Positions 36,484-45,832 of a stretch of DNA of 53,358 bases are shown here, piece by piece. The first letter of the stretch is position 1. Every line of letters starts with the position of its first letter. The stretch is from Alphaproteobacteria bacterium WMHbin7. Lineage in GTDB: Bacteria > Pseudomonadota > Alphaproteobacteria > Rhodospirillales > WMHbin7. The translations under genes and the position numbers were made by a program. The notes beneath the pieces are model-generated. The model was not told the origin of the DNA and searched no databases. It saw nothing but the letters and a program-made list of their open reading frames with translations. The stretch covers positions 3,465-56,822 of the forward strand of contig PDZW01000019.1 of the NCBI GenBank assembly GCA_002753155.1, in the 5' to 3' direction.

Positions 36484-38345
36484 GCAGTTTCTCCCACCTT
36501 ACAGGGCAGAGATAGAACCATGCGCACCCCCCCCAAGTCCGAATGCTGGGCCTTCAAGCTTCCCCCCATCGCCTCGACAAGGCTGAGCGAAACGGCCAGT
36601 CCGATGCCCGACCCGCCCTGTTCGCGCGAGCGCGAGGCGTCGACCCTAAAGAAACGCTCAAACAGATGCGCCAGCGCCTCGTCGGGAACCCCGGGGGGCG
36701 TATCGTCGAAATAGATCAGCAACTGCTCTGCCAGAATGGCACTTTCGATTCTGAGCCGTCCCCCGCGATCCGTATAGCGCAATGTGTTTTCCAGGAGATT
36801 GGAAAAGACCTGTTTCAGGCGCGCCGGATCGCCCTGGGTGATCGGGCGCTGGCCGGGCCTTCCCGCCCAATCGAGCGCCAGTCCCGCTTCGGCAGAGCGT
36901 ACGGAAAAAGCGCTCACGACGTCTTCCAGAATATCAAGAGGGGCCAGGGGAACATGCAGAATATCAAGGCAGCCGACATCCGAGCGGGCCAGGGCATATA
37001 AATCGTCAATCAGATGAGACAGCCCCATGGTTTCCCGATGCAGAACATCCAGGGTTTGGGCGTCGGCCTTGTGAATGCCGTCCTGAATGGCTTCGATCTG
37101 GGCTCGAATCACGGAAACGGGGGTGCGCAATTCGTGCGATGTATCGGTCATCCACTGGCGAAGCGAGGCCTCCATCCGTTCGCGTTCAGACAGGCGCAGT
37201 CGCTGCTCTGCCTGCTTCTGGGCCGTGGTCTCTTCAAGGCGTTTGACCAGAATATTGAAGCCTTCGACCAGATTCCCCACTTCGTCCTTACTAACCACCG
37301 GCACCGGCTGCAACGCGATATCGCCCTCGGCCATACGGTGAATTTGCTTGGAAGCGAGCGTCAACTGCCTGAACACGCGAGGCAGTAGATAAAGCAGGAA
37401 GGAAACGGCGAAGAGGCCGATCAGGGTCATATTCTTGAACAGGAAAACCTTGGTCTCGTCGATCAGGGCGAACGCCTCCTTGGTGGGCAGCCTTGCCACC
37501 AGGAACCAGCCCGTGCTGGGCACGGAAACCATTGCCGAAAGCTCTTCCACCCCGAACGCGTTGATGGTGATGCCGGTTCCCCGATAGCCCCCCATCGCCC
37601 TGTCGTGCAGAAGATTAACCCCCGGCTTGGGCAGGGGTTTCAGCACCATCTCAAGATTGGTAGCAGCTACGAACAGATTGTCCCGGGGCGAGATCAGCAG
37701 AAATCCCCCTGTCTTGCCGATATGGGTTTCTTGCATCTGGCTTAGGAAGTCAGGCGCGCCGATCGCCGTCACGCCGGCCAGAACGGCCCTAACCTCGCCC
37801 TTCGAATCGAGAAGCGGCGCCGCCATGATGATAAGCGGCTCCTGAGAGGCCCTGCCCCGCGTTGGCTGACCCATGACCGGGCGCTTGTCCTTCAAAGCCA
37901 TCTGGAACCAGTCGCTTTGCGAGAAATCCAGGCCGCCCCGCCCGGGCCTGACGGGATATTCGCCAAGAGATCCCCTGCCGTCACGAGCGACGACGATCAG
38001 GCCGTTGGAGAATTTCGGATAGGTTTCGTGCCGCTCCTGCAACCACTCTCCCAACCTGACGGGATCCCTCAGCAGGCCCTGGGGAAGGCGGGCCGCCAAA
38101 TTTTCCAGAAGCGAAAGACGCTCTTTGATCTTGTCGTCGATATCCTTTGCCACATATTCCGCGATCGAAAGCTGGCGGGAGGCTGAGAGTTCGGTCAACT
38201 TGTCTTTGATGAAGGGAATCAGGATCGCAATCCGGATCAGGAATCCGAGAAGGACCATGAAAATCGCCAGCAGGATCAGACGCGTAACCAGGCTGCGGCT
38301 TTGCGCTTTCATCCAGGTCAGAAGTCGGGATACGGGCTTGGTCAT
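36480..38345 (-). CDS. Sensor histidine kinase with periplasmic Cache-type domain
   Basis: A 621-residue membrane kinase. TM1 is about residues 19-43. A large periplasmic domain (about 45-295) has dCache-like features (FSQSDWFQMALKDKRPVMGQP, PLLDSKGEVRAVLAGVTA). Then TM2 (about 305-325), HAMP, the H-box TDTSHELRTPVSVIRAQIEA and an ATPase domain (NLLENTLRYTDRGG, GSGIGLAVS). The kinase core is BaeS-like, but BaeS lacks such a large sensor, so a small periplasmic ligand is a reasonable inference. It precedes its regulator. Confidence 0.87.
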   Translation of the reverse strand: MTKPVSRLLTWMKAQSRSLVTRLILLAIFMVLLGFLIRIAILIPFIKDKLTELSASRQLSIAEYVAKDIDDKIKERLSLLENLAARLPQGLLRDPVRLGEWLQERHETYPKFSNGLIVVARDGRGSLGEYPVRPGRGGLDFSQSDWFQMALKDKRPVMGQPTRGRASQEPLIIMAAPLLDSKGEVRAVLAGVTAIGAPDFLSQMQETHIGKTGGFLLISPRDNLFVAATNLEMVLKPLPKPGVNLLHDRAMGGYRGTGITINAFGVEELSAMVSVPSTGWFLVARLPTKEAFALIDETKVFLFKNMTLIGLFAVSFLLYLLPRVFRQLTLASKQIHRMAEGDIALQPVPVVSKDEVGNLVEGFNILVKRLEETTAQKQAEQRLRLSERERMEASLRQWMTDTSHELRTPVSVIRAQIEAIQDGIHKADAQTLDVLHRETMGLSHLIDDLYALARSDVGCLDILHVPLAPLDILEDVVSAFSVRSAEAGLALDWAGRPGQRPITQGDPARLKQVFSNLLENTLRYTDRGGRLRIESAILAEQLLIYFDDTPPGVPDEALAHLFERFFRVDASRSREQGGSGIGLAVSLSLVEAMGGSLKAQHSDLGGVRMVLSLPCKVGETA

Positions 38346-38396
38346 GGCTTGTCCGGGCCACTGTCGGCCCTTACTGTGAAGGAACGATGAAAAGCG

Positions 38397-38729
38397 CTAC
38401 AGGATGGGTTCTTCCGGGGCGAAGATTTTACGGGGATCCTCGATTTCCAGCACCCACAAGTCTCCGTCGATTTTAAGGCTGCGCTCGATATAGGCCTCGG
38501 CCTTTTCCTCGGATGCGGGGTCAGGACCTGTCGCCCGTATCCAAGCCGGATTGCCCGAACCGTCCCGCGTCTGCGACAGGACCAGCGCCGTCCCGTCGAG
38601 ATAGCTCAGCTTCAAAAGAACCGCCCCGGCATCGCCGTCGCCTCGTTGGCGCACCACGACCGGAACAGCCAAGCGGTTCAGGCGCCAAAGCAGGGCTTGA
38701 ACCCATAGGCCGCTTTTGACCTTACTCAT
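38397..38729 (-). CDS. DUF1491 family protein
   Basis: A 110-residue cytoplasmic protein. The opening KSGLWVQALLWRLNRLAVP, the block RRGDGDAGAVLLK-like (RQRGDGDAGAVLLKL) and the end DGDLWVLEIEDP match the DUF1491 pattern known from alphaproteobacteria. Function unknown. The start at 38729 has GGAAAGG upstream and gives the family length. It is divergent from the receiver-domain gene across 98 bp. Confidence 0.7.
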   Translation of the reverse strand: MSKVKSGLWVQALLWRLNRLAVPVVVRQRGDGDAGAVLLKLSYLDGTALVLSQTRDGSGNPAWIRATGPDPASEEKAEAYIERSLKIDGDLWVLEIEDPRKIFAPEEPIL

Positions 38730-38827
38730 CGTGCTGCCTTTCCATCCCCCAACTCTTCTAGTACAATTCAAACCTGTTACCAAGAAAATAGCTTTTCGCC
38801 GAGCCAGCCAGGACGCCCGGAACAGAC

Positions 38828-39841
38828 ATGCTGGAAACCATCGCTCCTACCGCCCGCAGCTTGATCCGCATCGTTCTGGTCGAGCCTGATACGCAACTGC
38901 GCAACAGCCTCCGCCAAGCCCTGATGGGCGCCGGTTTTCGCAACGTGCATGATTTCAGCTCGATCGATAAAATGAAGGACGGATTGGAAATCGACCCGCC
39001 CGATCTTCTGTTCATCGATGTCCATGCGCCCGGGGGCGATGCCTGCGAACTGGTACGCAGCCTCCGCTTCAACCTGCAGAGATCGAATCCCTTCATGTCG
39101 GTCATTCTGACCGTCTGGCAAGGCAAGATTGACGATATCGAGAAGCTGGTGAATACAGGGGCGGATCATATCATTTTGAAGCCAGTGGCGCCCCAGGTGA
39201 TCTTCAAGCGCATCGAGGCCTTGATCGAGCGGCGCAAACCTTTCGTCGCCACCTCGGGCTATATCGGCCCCGACCGGCGCAGGGGGGCCAGGGAAGGCGC
39301 TGACGTGCCCACCTTCCAGGTTCCCAACACGCTGAAGCTGAAAGCCGCCAACCGCAAGCTTGACACCAGACAATTGCAAAAGGCGATCGACGAGGCCCTG
39401 GGACAAATGAATGGCGAGATGGTGATTCGCCTTGCCTTCCAGCTTGCCTTTCAGGCCGAGCGCCTCGCTCCTCTGGCTGAGCAGGGTTCGCGCGAAGCAC
39501 CCTTCGCCCTCAAGGATCTGAAGCAGGCTTTGATGGAGTTTCTGCGCCGCATCGACGAAAGAGACAATGAACAGATCGTCAAGCTGGCCCGGACCTTGGA
39601 CGATGTTGCCGACCGTATCGGCAATGCCCTGCCTGCCCCTCCTCAGGGCATGGATATCGAGCTTTTGCGCAAGCTGGCCCAGGCGATCAATCTTGGCCTC
39701 AAAAGCGCCATATCGCCGGACGAGCTGGCCCGACAGGTCAACGCGGCCATCGATAAGACGGAAAGCCGCAACAGGGCCAAGCGGGAAGCTGCCGCCCTGA
39801 CGCGCGAAAAACGCCCGCCTCCCGCTTCGTTTGAGATGTGA
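38828..39841 (+). CDS. Receiver-domain protein with helical C-terminal region
   Basis: A 337-residue protein. An N-terminal CheY-like receiver (about 12-130) has the phospho-acceptor Asp in LLFIDVHAPG and a conserved Lys in HIILKPVAP. It is followed by the GPDRRR motif (YIGPDRRRGAR, about 148-158) seen in several alphaproteobacterial receiver proteins, then a long helical region with no DNA-binding or enzymatic domain that I recognise. It probably works as a phosphorylation-dependent scaffold or adaptor. No kinase is adjacent in the same operon. It ends 5 bp before the HIT gene. Confidence 0.7.
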   Translation: MLETIAPTARSLIRIVLVEPDTQLRNSLRQALMGAGFRNVHDFSSIDKMKDGLEIDPPDLLFIDVHAPGGDACELVRSLRFNLQRSNPFMSVILTVWQGKIDDIEKLVNTGADHIILKPVAPQVIFKRIEALIERRKPFVATSGYIGPDRRRGAREGADVPTFQVPNTLKLKAANRKLDTRQLQKAIDEALGQMNGEMVIRLAFQLAFQAERLAPLAEQGSREAPFALKDLKQALMEFLRRIDERDNEQIVKLARTLDDVADRIGNALPAPPQGMDIELLRKLAQAINLGLKSAISPDELARQVNAAIDKTESRNRAKREAAALTREKRPPPASFEM

Positions 39842-39846
39842 GACCC

Positions 39847-40254
39847 ATGAGCTTTTCCCTCCACCCCCGCCTGGAAGCCGATACCGTTCCGGTCAAGCAA
39901 TTGGGCCTGTCTAGGCTGCTGCTGATGAATGAGTCGAACTGGCCCTGGCTCATCCTCGTGCCGGAAAAGCCCGATATCAGCGAGTTGCATCAATTAGACG
40001 CCGCCGAGCGCGTGGTGCTGATCGAGGAGATCGCCTATGTCTCGGAAATCATGGAGCGCCTGTTCACGCCTTCGAAGATGAATGTCGCCACCCTTGGCAA
40101 CATGGTTCCCCAATTGCATATTCACGTCATCGCCCGCTATCAGGATGATCTGGCATGGCCGAGACCGGTTTGGGGGGCCTGCGCAGCGACCCCCTATGCG
40201 CCCGGAGCCCTCATGGCGCGATTGAAAGCCCTTCACGAGGCTTTCGACCAATGA
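39847..40254 (+). CDS. HIT-family hydrolase
   Basis: A 135-residue HIT domain protein. The triad region reads QLHIHVIARYQDD: the first His of the usual HxHxH is Gln, a common variant in this subgroup, while the two following His remain. Likely a nucleotidyl hydrolase or transferase with unknown substrate. The ATG at 39847 is preferred to the in-frame GTG at 39838. The stop overlaps the next gene as ATGA. Confidence 0.8.
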   Translation: MSFSLHPRLEADTVPVKQLGLSRLLLMNESNWPWLILVPEKPDISELHQLDAAERVVLIEEIAYVSEIMERLFTPSKMNVATLGNMVPQLHIHVIARYQDDLAWPRPVWGACAATPYAPGALMARLKALHEAFDQ

Positions 40255-40808
40255 AATTCAGCCTGCCCGCCGCCCTCGTCGCCGTCTTTCTTTTGGCGGG
40301 ACTTCCGGCTTATGCCGAAGATATCAAGCTGGGTGCCGATTTCGGCCCCGAGGGATGGGGCTATCGCATCGATTATCCGGTCGATTGGACCAAGGTCGAG
40401 CCCTCGAACTATGCCGTGGTTTTTTCAGGCCGCCAGGGAACGGCGGCCTATCACACCACAGTCAGCATCCAGAATGTCCGCACGCCGGAAACCAAGGACA
40501 AGATAGCCGCCGTCATGGGCGAACTGGCGCGCCTGGAAGGACGCATTCGTGACGAAACGACAGGGCTTGAAGTGCTGACCCGCAATCCCTTCGTCTATGA
40601 AAAGAGGGGAATCAAAGTCACCGGGGCCCAGATGGTGGCCGAATTCGCCAAGCGCGGCGACGCCTTTCGCCAATGGATCGTTATCCTGCCCCGGACCAAG
40701 GCGCCCATTCTGCATGTCTGGATTTTTACCGGCCCGCTCGAAGACTTCCCCCAGGCCCTTCCCACCGCCAAGGCCATGCTGGACAGCTTCGAGATCAGGG
40801 GGGAGTAA
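40251..40808 (+). CDS. Secreted protein of unknown function
   Basis: A 185-residue protein with a signal peptide cleaved near AYAED (about residue 22). The mature part opens with GWGYRIDYPVDWTK, a pattern seen in PsbP-like or lipoprotein-type ligand-binding domains, and ends with LPTAKAMLDSFEIRGE, which is also typical of that fold. No catalytic motif is seen and the family is not certain. The ATGA overlap with the HIT gene indicates coupling. The 3' end overlaps the convergent HepT-like gene by 14 bp. Confidence 0.65.
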   Translation: MKFSLPAALVAVFLLAGLPAYAEDIKLGADFGPEGWGYRIDYPVDWTKVEPSNYAVVFSGRQGTAAYHTTVSIQNVRTPETKDKIAAVMGELARLEGRIRDETTGLEVLTRNPFVYEKRGIKVTGAQMVAEFAKRGDAFRQWIVILPRTKAPILHVWIFTGPLEDFPQALPTAKAMLDSFEIRGE

Positions 40809-41154
40809 GGTTCCTTGCCTCTTCCAGCATTATTCCGACAGCTCTTTCAAGCGCAGGCAGATGAAAACGAATGACCTGCTTTAACAAATTAGGATCGACC
40901 CGCTGATAGGCGTGGCGCAATTGATTGCCAAGATCAGCCATCTTGCGCCACTCAATATCCTGAAACCTATTCTTCTCTTCATCTGTGATGTGCCTGCTTG
41001 CCTCTGAGATGATCTCAAGCTCCCTCTCAACCGCTCTGTATACAAGAGGGTTTGTTTCGAACATCTCCAACGGGGTGACAAGCAGATGATTTTCGATGGC
41101 GTCAATCGCTTCGTAAATGTCCGTCAAGCGAGCAAGCATCGAGCGAAGATTCAT
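40795..41154 (-). CDS. HepT-like (DUF86) HEPN toxin
   Basis: A 119-residue helical protein of the HepT/DUF86 family, ribonuclease toxins neutralised by MntA through AMPylation of the HxY tyrosine. The active-site block is LGNQLRHAYQRVD. The usual RNxxxHxY is here GNxLRHxY: the first Arg is Gly, an Arg sits just before the His, and His and Tyr are kept. This occurs in some DUF86 proteins, so activity cannot be excluded. The gene shares one base with the upstream antitoxin stop (TGATG). Base composition is more A/T-rich than its neighbours. Confidence 0.78.
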   Translation of the reverse strand: MNLRSMLARLTDIYEAIDAIENHLLVTPLEMFETNPLVYRAVERELEIISEASRHITDEEKNRFQDIEWRKMADLGNQLRHAYQRVDPNLLKQVIRFHLPALERAVGIMLEEARNLTPP

Positions 41155-41450
41155 CAGAAAACACGCTCTGCTTCGGCCAAAATCGACTCTTTTAGAACAG
41201 GGTGGATCGACCTACGGGTCATAATGTCTATGGGCGCATGAATGCTATCTTCAAGAAAATATTTTATTTCCAACAAATCAAACAGAGAAAACATATCCGT
41301 CTCTTCATGGTCGATAAAAAGATCGACGTCGCTTCCGGGCAGCGCATCGCCTCTTACCGTCGAACCGAACAGATAAAGCGAAAGGACGCCCAGCTCCCGT
41401 AAACGCAGCTCGCGAGACTTCAATTCCGATATGGCTTTTGTTCTGTCCAT
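41154..41450 (-). CDS. MntA-like nucleotidyltransferase antitoxin
   Basis: A 98-residue minimal nucleotidyltransferase. GSTVRGDALPGSDVDLFID carries the GS and DxD motifs, and the third acidic residue lies in APIDIM, so the active site looks complete. In MntA/HepT pairs this enzyme AMPylates the toxin. The start at 41450 (MDRTKAIS) removes a 4-residue extension. It precedes the toxin gene, the usual order. A/T-rich composition suggests transfer. Confidence 0.8.
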   Translation of the reverse strand: MDRTKAISELKSRELRLRELGVLSLYLFGSTVRGDALPGSDVDLFIDHEETDMFSLFDLLEIKYFLEDSIHAPIDIMTRRSIHPVLKESILAEAERVF

Positions 41451-41485
41451 GACCCAGCCCAAATTGAAATCGTCACCCTCTTCCC

Positions 41486-44458
41486 CTACTCGATCCGCCC
41501 CAGCACGCGGGCAAGAAGAAGGTAGAGCTTGCCCACTTCGGCCGAGGTGAAGGTGGCGGTCAGCACATCGGCGCGGTCGGAGGACTTGGCCCTGGCCAGC
41601 AAATTCTCGAACTCGTTGACATAGCGCACCACATAATCGCGGAACTGTCCGTCCTCGGCCACCTTACGCCTTGCCTGATCGATCTTGCTGCGATCCAGGG
41701 TTTTCAGCAGGCGGCGCACGAAGACGGCCTGATCGCCCTTCTGGAAACGACGCCAGGTTTCATCGTCGATATCCGGCTGGAACAGGCGCGCCACATCGAC
41801 CGCGATCGATTGCAGTCGCTCGACGACAAAGGCGGCCCCCTGCAGGAAGCTTTCCAGGCCCACCTCGGCCCGCATCTGCTTAAGCGACGCCGCCTGCTGT
41901 GCTGCGGCATCCGAGGTGCGGATCAATTCGCCCACCTGACGTTCGAAGACGCCACCCAATTCCTCCGCCTTGGCGGCGACGCGATCCCCGGTGGCGAACA
42001 GTTCGCCGGTCTGCGATTTCAGCTTGCCATAGACATCCTCGACCTCGCGCACCGCCCCCTCGGCGGTATTGCCAAGATCTGCGGCCTGACGTCGGAAATT
42101 CTCGCCCGCGGCCCGCACATGGGCCACGGCGCGCTCGCTCGATCCCACCAATTCGCGCATGCTCTGGCGCAACATGTCGTTGACTGCCGCCACATTGGCC
42201 GAGGTGCGCCCGGCACTTTCGGCAAAGTCGGCGCCGGTCTGGCGTAGCACGTCGGTCAGGCTGCGCGCCTGCATATGCGCCTGATCCGAAGCCTCGGCCA
42301 CGTCCTGCGACTGTTCCTTCAGAGCGTCGTTGAAGGCCTTCAAAAGCGCCAGGGATTCGCCTGACACGCGGGCCAGCGCATCGCTCTGACGCTCGATCTG
42401 TCCGCCGACGTCCTTGACCTGGGTTTCTGCCTGATCGGCCACATGGGCCAACGTCTCGCCCTGGCGCTTCAAGGTCTCGCCGACCACCTGCAGACGCGAT
42501 GTCGCGGTATCGGAAAGCTCGGCCAGTTGCTGGGTGCGCCGCTCCAGGGATTCACCCATGACATTGGTGCGCGTCGCCGCCTGTTCGGCGGCATCGACCA
42601 TTTCAGAGGCCCTGGTCCTCAAGGCCTCGCCCAAGGCTTCGAGGTCGAAGGCGACACGGCTGGAGGTTGACGTCAGGTCGCTGGTCGAGCCTCTGAGAAC
42701 TTCTCCGATGGCCTTGATGCGGGCCATTGCCTGATCCGAGGTGGCGGTCAGGTGGCGCGACTGCTGCGACAACGAGGATTCAGACAATTTTGCCTGGGCC
42801 GCCACCACATTGGCGATGTCAGCCAGTTCCTGCGCCTGCTTCTTGAGCGCACCCCTGATCTGTTCGGCCAGTCGCTGGGACTGATCGCCGCCGCGCGACA
42901 GTTCGGCAATCAATTCCTTCATGGCCTCGGACAGGCTTTGCGCCCGGCTGGTCAGGCGCTCGTCGGCCTCGGCCAGCACCTTGGCCTGGGATTGATAGCG
43001 CTCGCCCAGGGACAGCATGCCCGCATTGGCCTTGTCGGTGCTGGCATTCAGCTCATCGGCGCGGGCCTGAACAAGACCCCCGATTTCTGTGATGCGTTCC
43101 TTGGCGTCGGTGCTGGCCTCTTCCAAGGCGCGGCGCGAGCGGGTGAAGGATTCCTCGACCGAACGGAAACGCTCGAGGGCCGTATCGCTGGCCTGGCCCA
43201 ATTCCCGCGACTGCACGGAAACGGCCTCCTCGACGATCTTCACCCGGCCCAGCACGCGGCCGGAAACCTGCTCGATGGCTTCGACTTGGCGGCCCAGCAT
43301 GGCATCGATGCGCTCGCCAGTTTCCGAAACGCGCCGCCCCACCTCGTCCAACGAAAGGGCGCGCAGATTCAGTAATTCCTGCGACTTTCCAGTTTCGTCG
43401 GCCAACCTGGCGCCCATGTCAGACAGGCTTTCACTGGCCGATTTAGCGCTGGCCACCATCTTTGTCGTCTGCGCATCAACGATGCGGGTCATTTCTTCCG
43501 TCTTGATCTGTGCCGTCTCGGCGGCCTTGCTCAGATTTTCCTGCTGCTGGCGGGTCAGTTCCCCGATCGCCTTGGTGCGCGTCTCGGCTTCCAGCCCGGC
43601 CTGGGTCAGATTTCCAGCCAGGGTGCGCAGCAGCGATTCGGCCTCGCGGACTCGGGTCGCCGCCGATTCCGATGCCGCCGATACTTCGCCCACCTGATGG
43701 CGCAGCATGGCCTCGGCTTCGCGGGCGCGCCCAGATGCCGCCTCGGCCACGCCTGAAAATTCGCGCACATGCTCGCCCAGCAGACGCACCGCCGTCTGCG
43801 CCCGATCCTCGACCGATCCGGCGGCGGCGGCCAATTCGTCGGTATGGCGCTTCAACTGGTTGCCCACGGCGGCCACATCCTGCGCTGCTGAAAGCGCTGC
43901 CCTGGTCAATTGCGACGACTGGCGAGCCAAAAGATCGGAAATCGCCTTGGCGCGCTCTTCCCCTTCGGCATCGGGAAAGAGCAACAGGCCCAGGCGCTCT
44001 TCAAAGCGCTGCAAAGAAGCACTCTGTCCGCTTGCCCGCTCGAAATGGATGATGACCAGCCACAGAAGGGCCAAGGGCAAGGCGACGCCGCCCAAAAGCC
44101 CCCCGAACTCGTGCGGCAGCATCGAGAAGAGATTGGCAAAACCGATCGATTCATCGACATAGGACAGGGCCAGTCCCGCCCAGGCCAGACTGAGGCCCAG
44201 CCCGCCCCACAGGCGAAGACGCCGCCCCAAACTGGCGGGACGCCGATTCCGCTCGGGCCTTATCGGACGCACCAAGGGCTCGAACAACTCCTCCTGGCGG
44301 GGCTGGGGAGATGCCGGCGGCGGCGCTGGTGGCTCCACAACGGGCGGCGACGGCAAAGCTTCGGCCATGGCGGACTCGACCGCCGCCTTTTCGGCGTCAT
44401 AAGCAATCTTCAGCGAGCTTCCGCCCGGTCCCGGGCGCGGGCGCAATTCTTCGGCCAT
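41486..44458 (-). CDS. Large membrane-anchored coiled-coil protein (TipN-like candidate)
   Basis: A 990-residue protein. A Pro-rich cytoplasmic N-terminus (about 1-70) precedes two membrane helices (about 82-102 and 118-140). More than 700 residues of Ala/Glu/Arg/Gln-rich coiled coil follow, with loose 25-30-residue periodicity (recurrent LxxxSDxAxxRxxxxGExL units). A globular C-terminal domain (about 890-990) contains LFQPDIDDETWRRFQKGDQ. Two N-terminal helices plus a giant coiled coil recall the Caulobacter polarity landmark TipN; that link is inference. It is transcribed alone. Confidence 0.6.
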   Translation of the reverse strand: MAEELRPRPGPGGSSLKIAYDAEKAAVESAMAEALPSPPVVEPPAPPPASPQPRQEELFEPLVRPIRPERNRRPASLGRRLRLWGGLGLSLAWAGLALSYVDESIGFANLFSMLPHEFGGLLGGVALPLALLWLVIIHFERASGQSASLQRFEERLGLLLFPDAEGEERAKAISDLLARQSSQLTRAALSAAQDVAAVGNQLKRHTDELAAAAGSVEDRAQTAVRLLGEHVREFSGVAEAASGRAREAEAMLRHQVGEVSAASESAATRVREAESLLRTLAGNLTQAGLEAETRTKAIGELTRQQQENLSKAAETAQIKTEEMTRIVDAQTTKMVASAKSASESLSDMGARLADETGKSQELLNLRALSLDEVGRRVSETGERIDAMLGRQVEAIEQVSGRVLGRVKIVEEAVSVQSRELGQASDTALERFRSVEESFTRSRRALEEASTDAKERITEIGGLVQARADELNASTDKANAGMLSLGERYQSQAKVLAEADERLTSRAQSLSEAMKELIAELSRGGDQSQRLAEQIRGALKKQAQELADIANVVAAQAKLSESSLSQQSRHLTATSDQAMARIKAIGEVLRGSTSDLTSTSSRVAFDLEALGEALRTRASEMVDAAEQAATRTNVMGESLERRTQQLAELSDTATSRLQVVGETLKRQGETLAHVADQAETQVKDVGGQIERQSDALARVSGESLALLKAFNDALKEQSQDVAEASDQAHMQARSLTDVLRQTGADFAESAGRTSANVAAVNDMLRQSMRELVGSSERAVAHVRAAGENFRRQAADLGNTAEGAVREVEDVYGKLKSQTGELFATGDRVAAKAEELGGVFERQVGELIRTSDAAAQQAASLKQMRAEVGLESFLQGAAFVVERLQSIAVDVARLFQPDIDDETWRRFQKGDQAVFVRRLLKTLDRSKIDQARRKVAEDGQFRDYVVRYVNEFENLLARAKSSDRADVLTATFTSAEVGKLYLLLARVLGRIE

Positions 44459-44668
44459 TGGATATCCTTTTATACCGCCTCAAGGGTCCATCGGTTCCCC
44501 TTTAGCGTCAACGGATTTCTCGCTCTCCAAGCCTCCCCACAAGACCTAGTTTTAGGCCAAGCTTTGCCTACCAGAATATGAAGTCTATCTTGTATTTTGC
44601 TGCTTCCTTCCCATCTCATCAAGACGAGGGGTCAGAATAATCCCTGTTTTTTGGCTTAGAGACGCAAG

Positions 44669-45187
44669 ATGAGCGACAATCGCCCCCCTTTGGCCGCTCC
44701 TGTCCAGTGCGGCGACATCGGCATGCGGATCGGACGAGACGGCACATGGTTTTACAAAGGCTCTCCGATCGGACGCAAGGAGATGGTCTGCCTGTTCGCT
44801 TCCACCCTGAAGCGCCGCGAGGACGGCAGCTTCTGGCTGGTAACACCTGCCGAAATCGCCAAAATCGAGGTCGAAGACGCCCCTTTTCTGGCCGTCGAGC
44901 TGTTTTCCGCGGGCTCGGGCGCCCTGCGGGTGGTCAGCTTCAGGACTAATATCGATGAGTTGGTGACGGTGGACCGCCAGCACCCTTTGCGAATCGAGCC
45001 CGACCCCAAAACCGGCGAGCCTGTGCCTTATGTCCTGGTGCGCGACGGGCTGGAAGCCAAACTGGCTCGTCCGGTATATTATGAGATGGTGGCGCTGGGC
45101 CACGAGGAAACGACAGCCCAAGGAACTCAGTTCGGTCTATGGAGCAGCGGCATCTTCTTTCCCCTGGGCAAGCTGGAAGAGGCGTGA
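44669..45187 (+). CDS. DUF1285 family protein
   Basis: A 172-residue cytoplasmic protein. The pattern MRIGRDGTWFYKGSPIGRKEMVCLF, the block REDGSFWLVTPAEI and the terminal LWSSGIFFPLG fit DUF1285, common in alphaproteobacteria and of unknown function. It forms a tight operon with the Nudix and TlyA genes (GTGA overlap). Confidence 0.8.
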   Translation: MSDNRPPLAAPVQCGDIGMRIGRDGTWFYKGSPIGRKEMVCLFASTLKRREDGSFWLVTPAEIAKIEVEDAPFLAVELFSAGSGALRVVSFRTNIDELVTVDRQHPLRIEPDPKTGEPVPYVLVRDGLEAKLARPVYYEMVALGHEETTAQGTQFGLWSSGIFFPLGKLEEA

Positions 45188-45831
45188 CGGAGCGATCCTG
45201 TTCCTTCACGCGCGAAAGCCTGTCTGATCTTCTTTCCAGCCGCAGACCAGGCCGACGGACCAGCCCCAGCCTTCAGCCCCGGCGGGGCGACGCCGATCTC
45301 AATCCCGGCATGACGCCCTTAGCTGCACCCCGTCCGGCTGCCGTGCTGGTTGGCTTGGTTGAGCGCGAAGAGGGGTTTACGGTCTTGCTGACCCGGCGCA
45401 CCGAGCATCTGGCCCATCATGCCGGACAAGTCAGCTTTCCTGGCGGGCGGATCGAGGACAGGGACGGAACGCCCGCGCAGGCGGCGCTGCGCGAAACCGA
45501 AGAGGAAATCGGGCTTCACCGCTCGCATATCGATCTGATCGGGCGACTTGATGATTATGTTACCGGCACGGGTTTCATCGTCACCCCGCTGGTCGGGCTA
45601 ATTCGTCCGCCCTTCGACATCGAACCCGATCCTTTCGAAGTGGCGGAAATTTTCGAGGTTCCGCTTTCCTTTCTGCTGGACCCCAACAACCACCAGACCT
45701 GTCAGAAAGTGATTCGCGGCGAAGAACTGCGCTATTTTGCCATGCCTTATGGCCGCCATTTCATCTGGGGGGCTACGGCGGGCATCTTGATGAATCTCTA
45801 CGAAGTTCTTCACCAGATGCGAGGGTCTTAA
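45184..45831 (+). CDS. Nudix hydrolase, CoA pyrophosphatase type
   Basis: A 215-residue protein with the NudL/UPF0035-type block LLTRRTEHLAHHAGQVSFPGG followed by the Nudix box (REteEEIGL, in RETEEEIGL). These enzymes hydrolyse CoA or acyl-CoA to 4'-phosphopantetheine derivatives. The start is the GTG at 45184, which overlaps the DUF1285 stop as GTGA and is preceded by GGAAGAGG. Confidence 0.85.
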   Translation: MTERSCSFTRESLSDLLSSRRPGRRTSPSLQPRRGDADLNPGMTPLAAPRPAAVLVGLVEREEGFTVLLTRRTEHLAHHAGQVSFPGGRIEDRDGTPAQAALRETEEEIGLHRSHIDLIGRLDDYVTGTGFIVTPLVGLIRPPFDIEPDPFEVAEIFEVPLSFLLDPNNHQTCQKVIRGEELRYFAMPYGRHFIWGATAGILMNLYEVLHQMRGS

Positions 45832-45832
45832 G

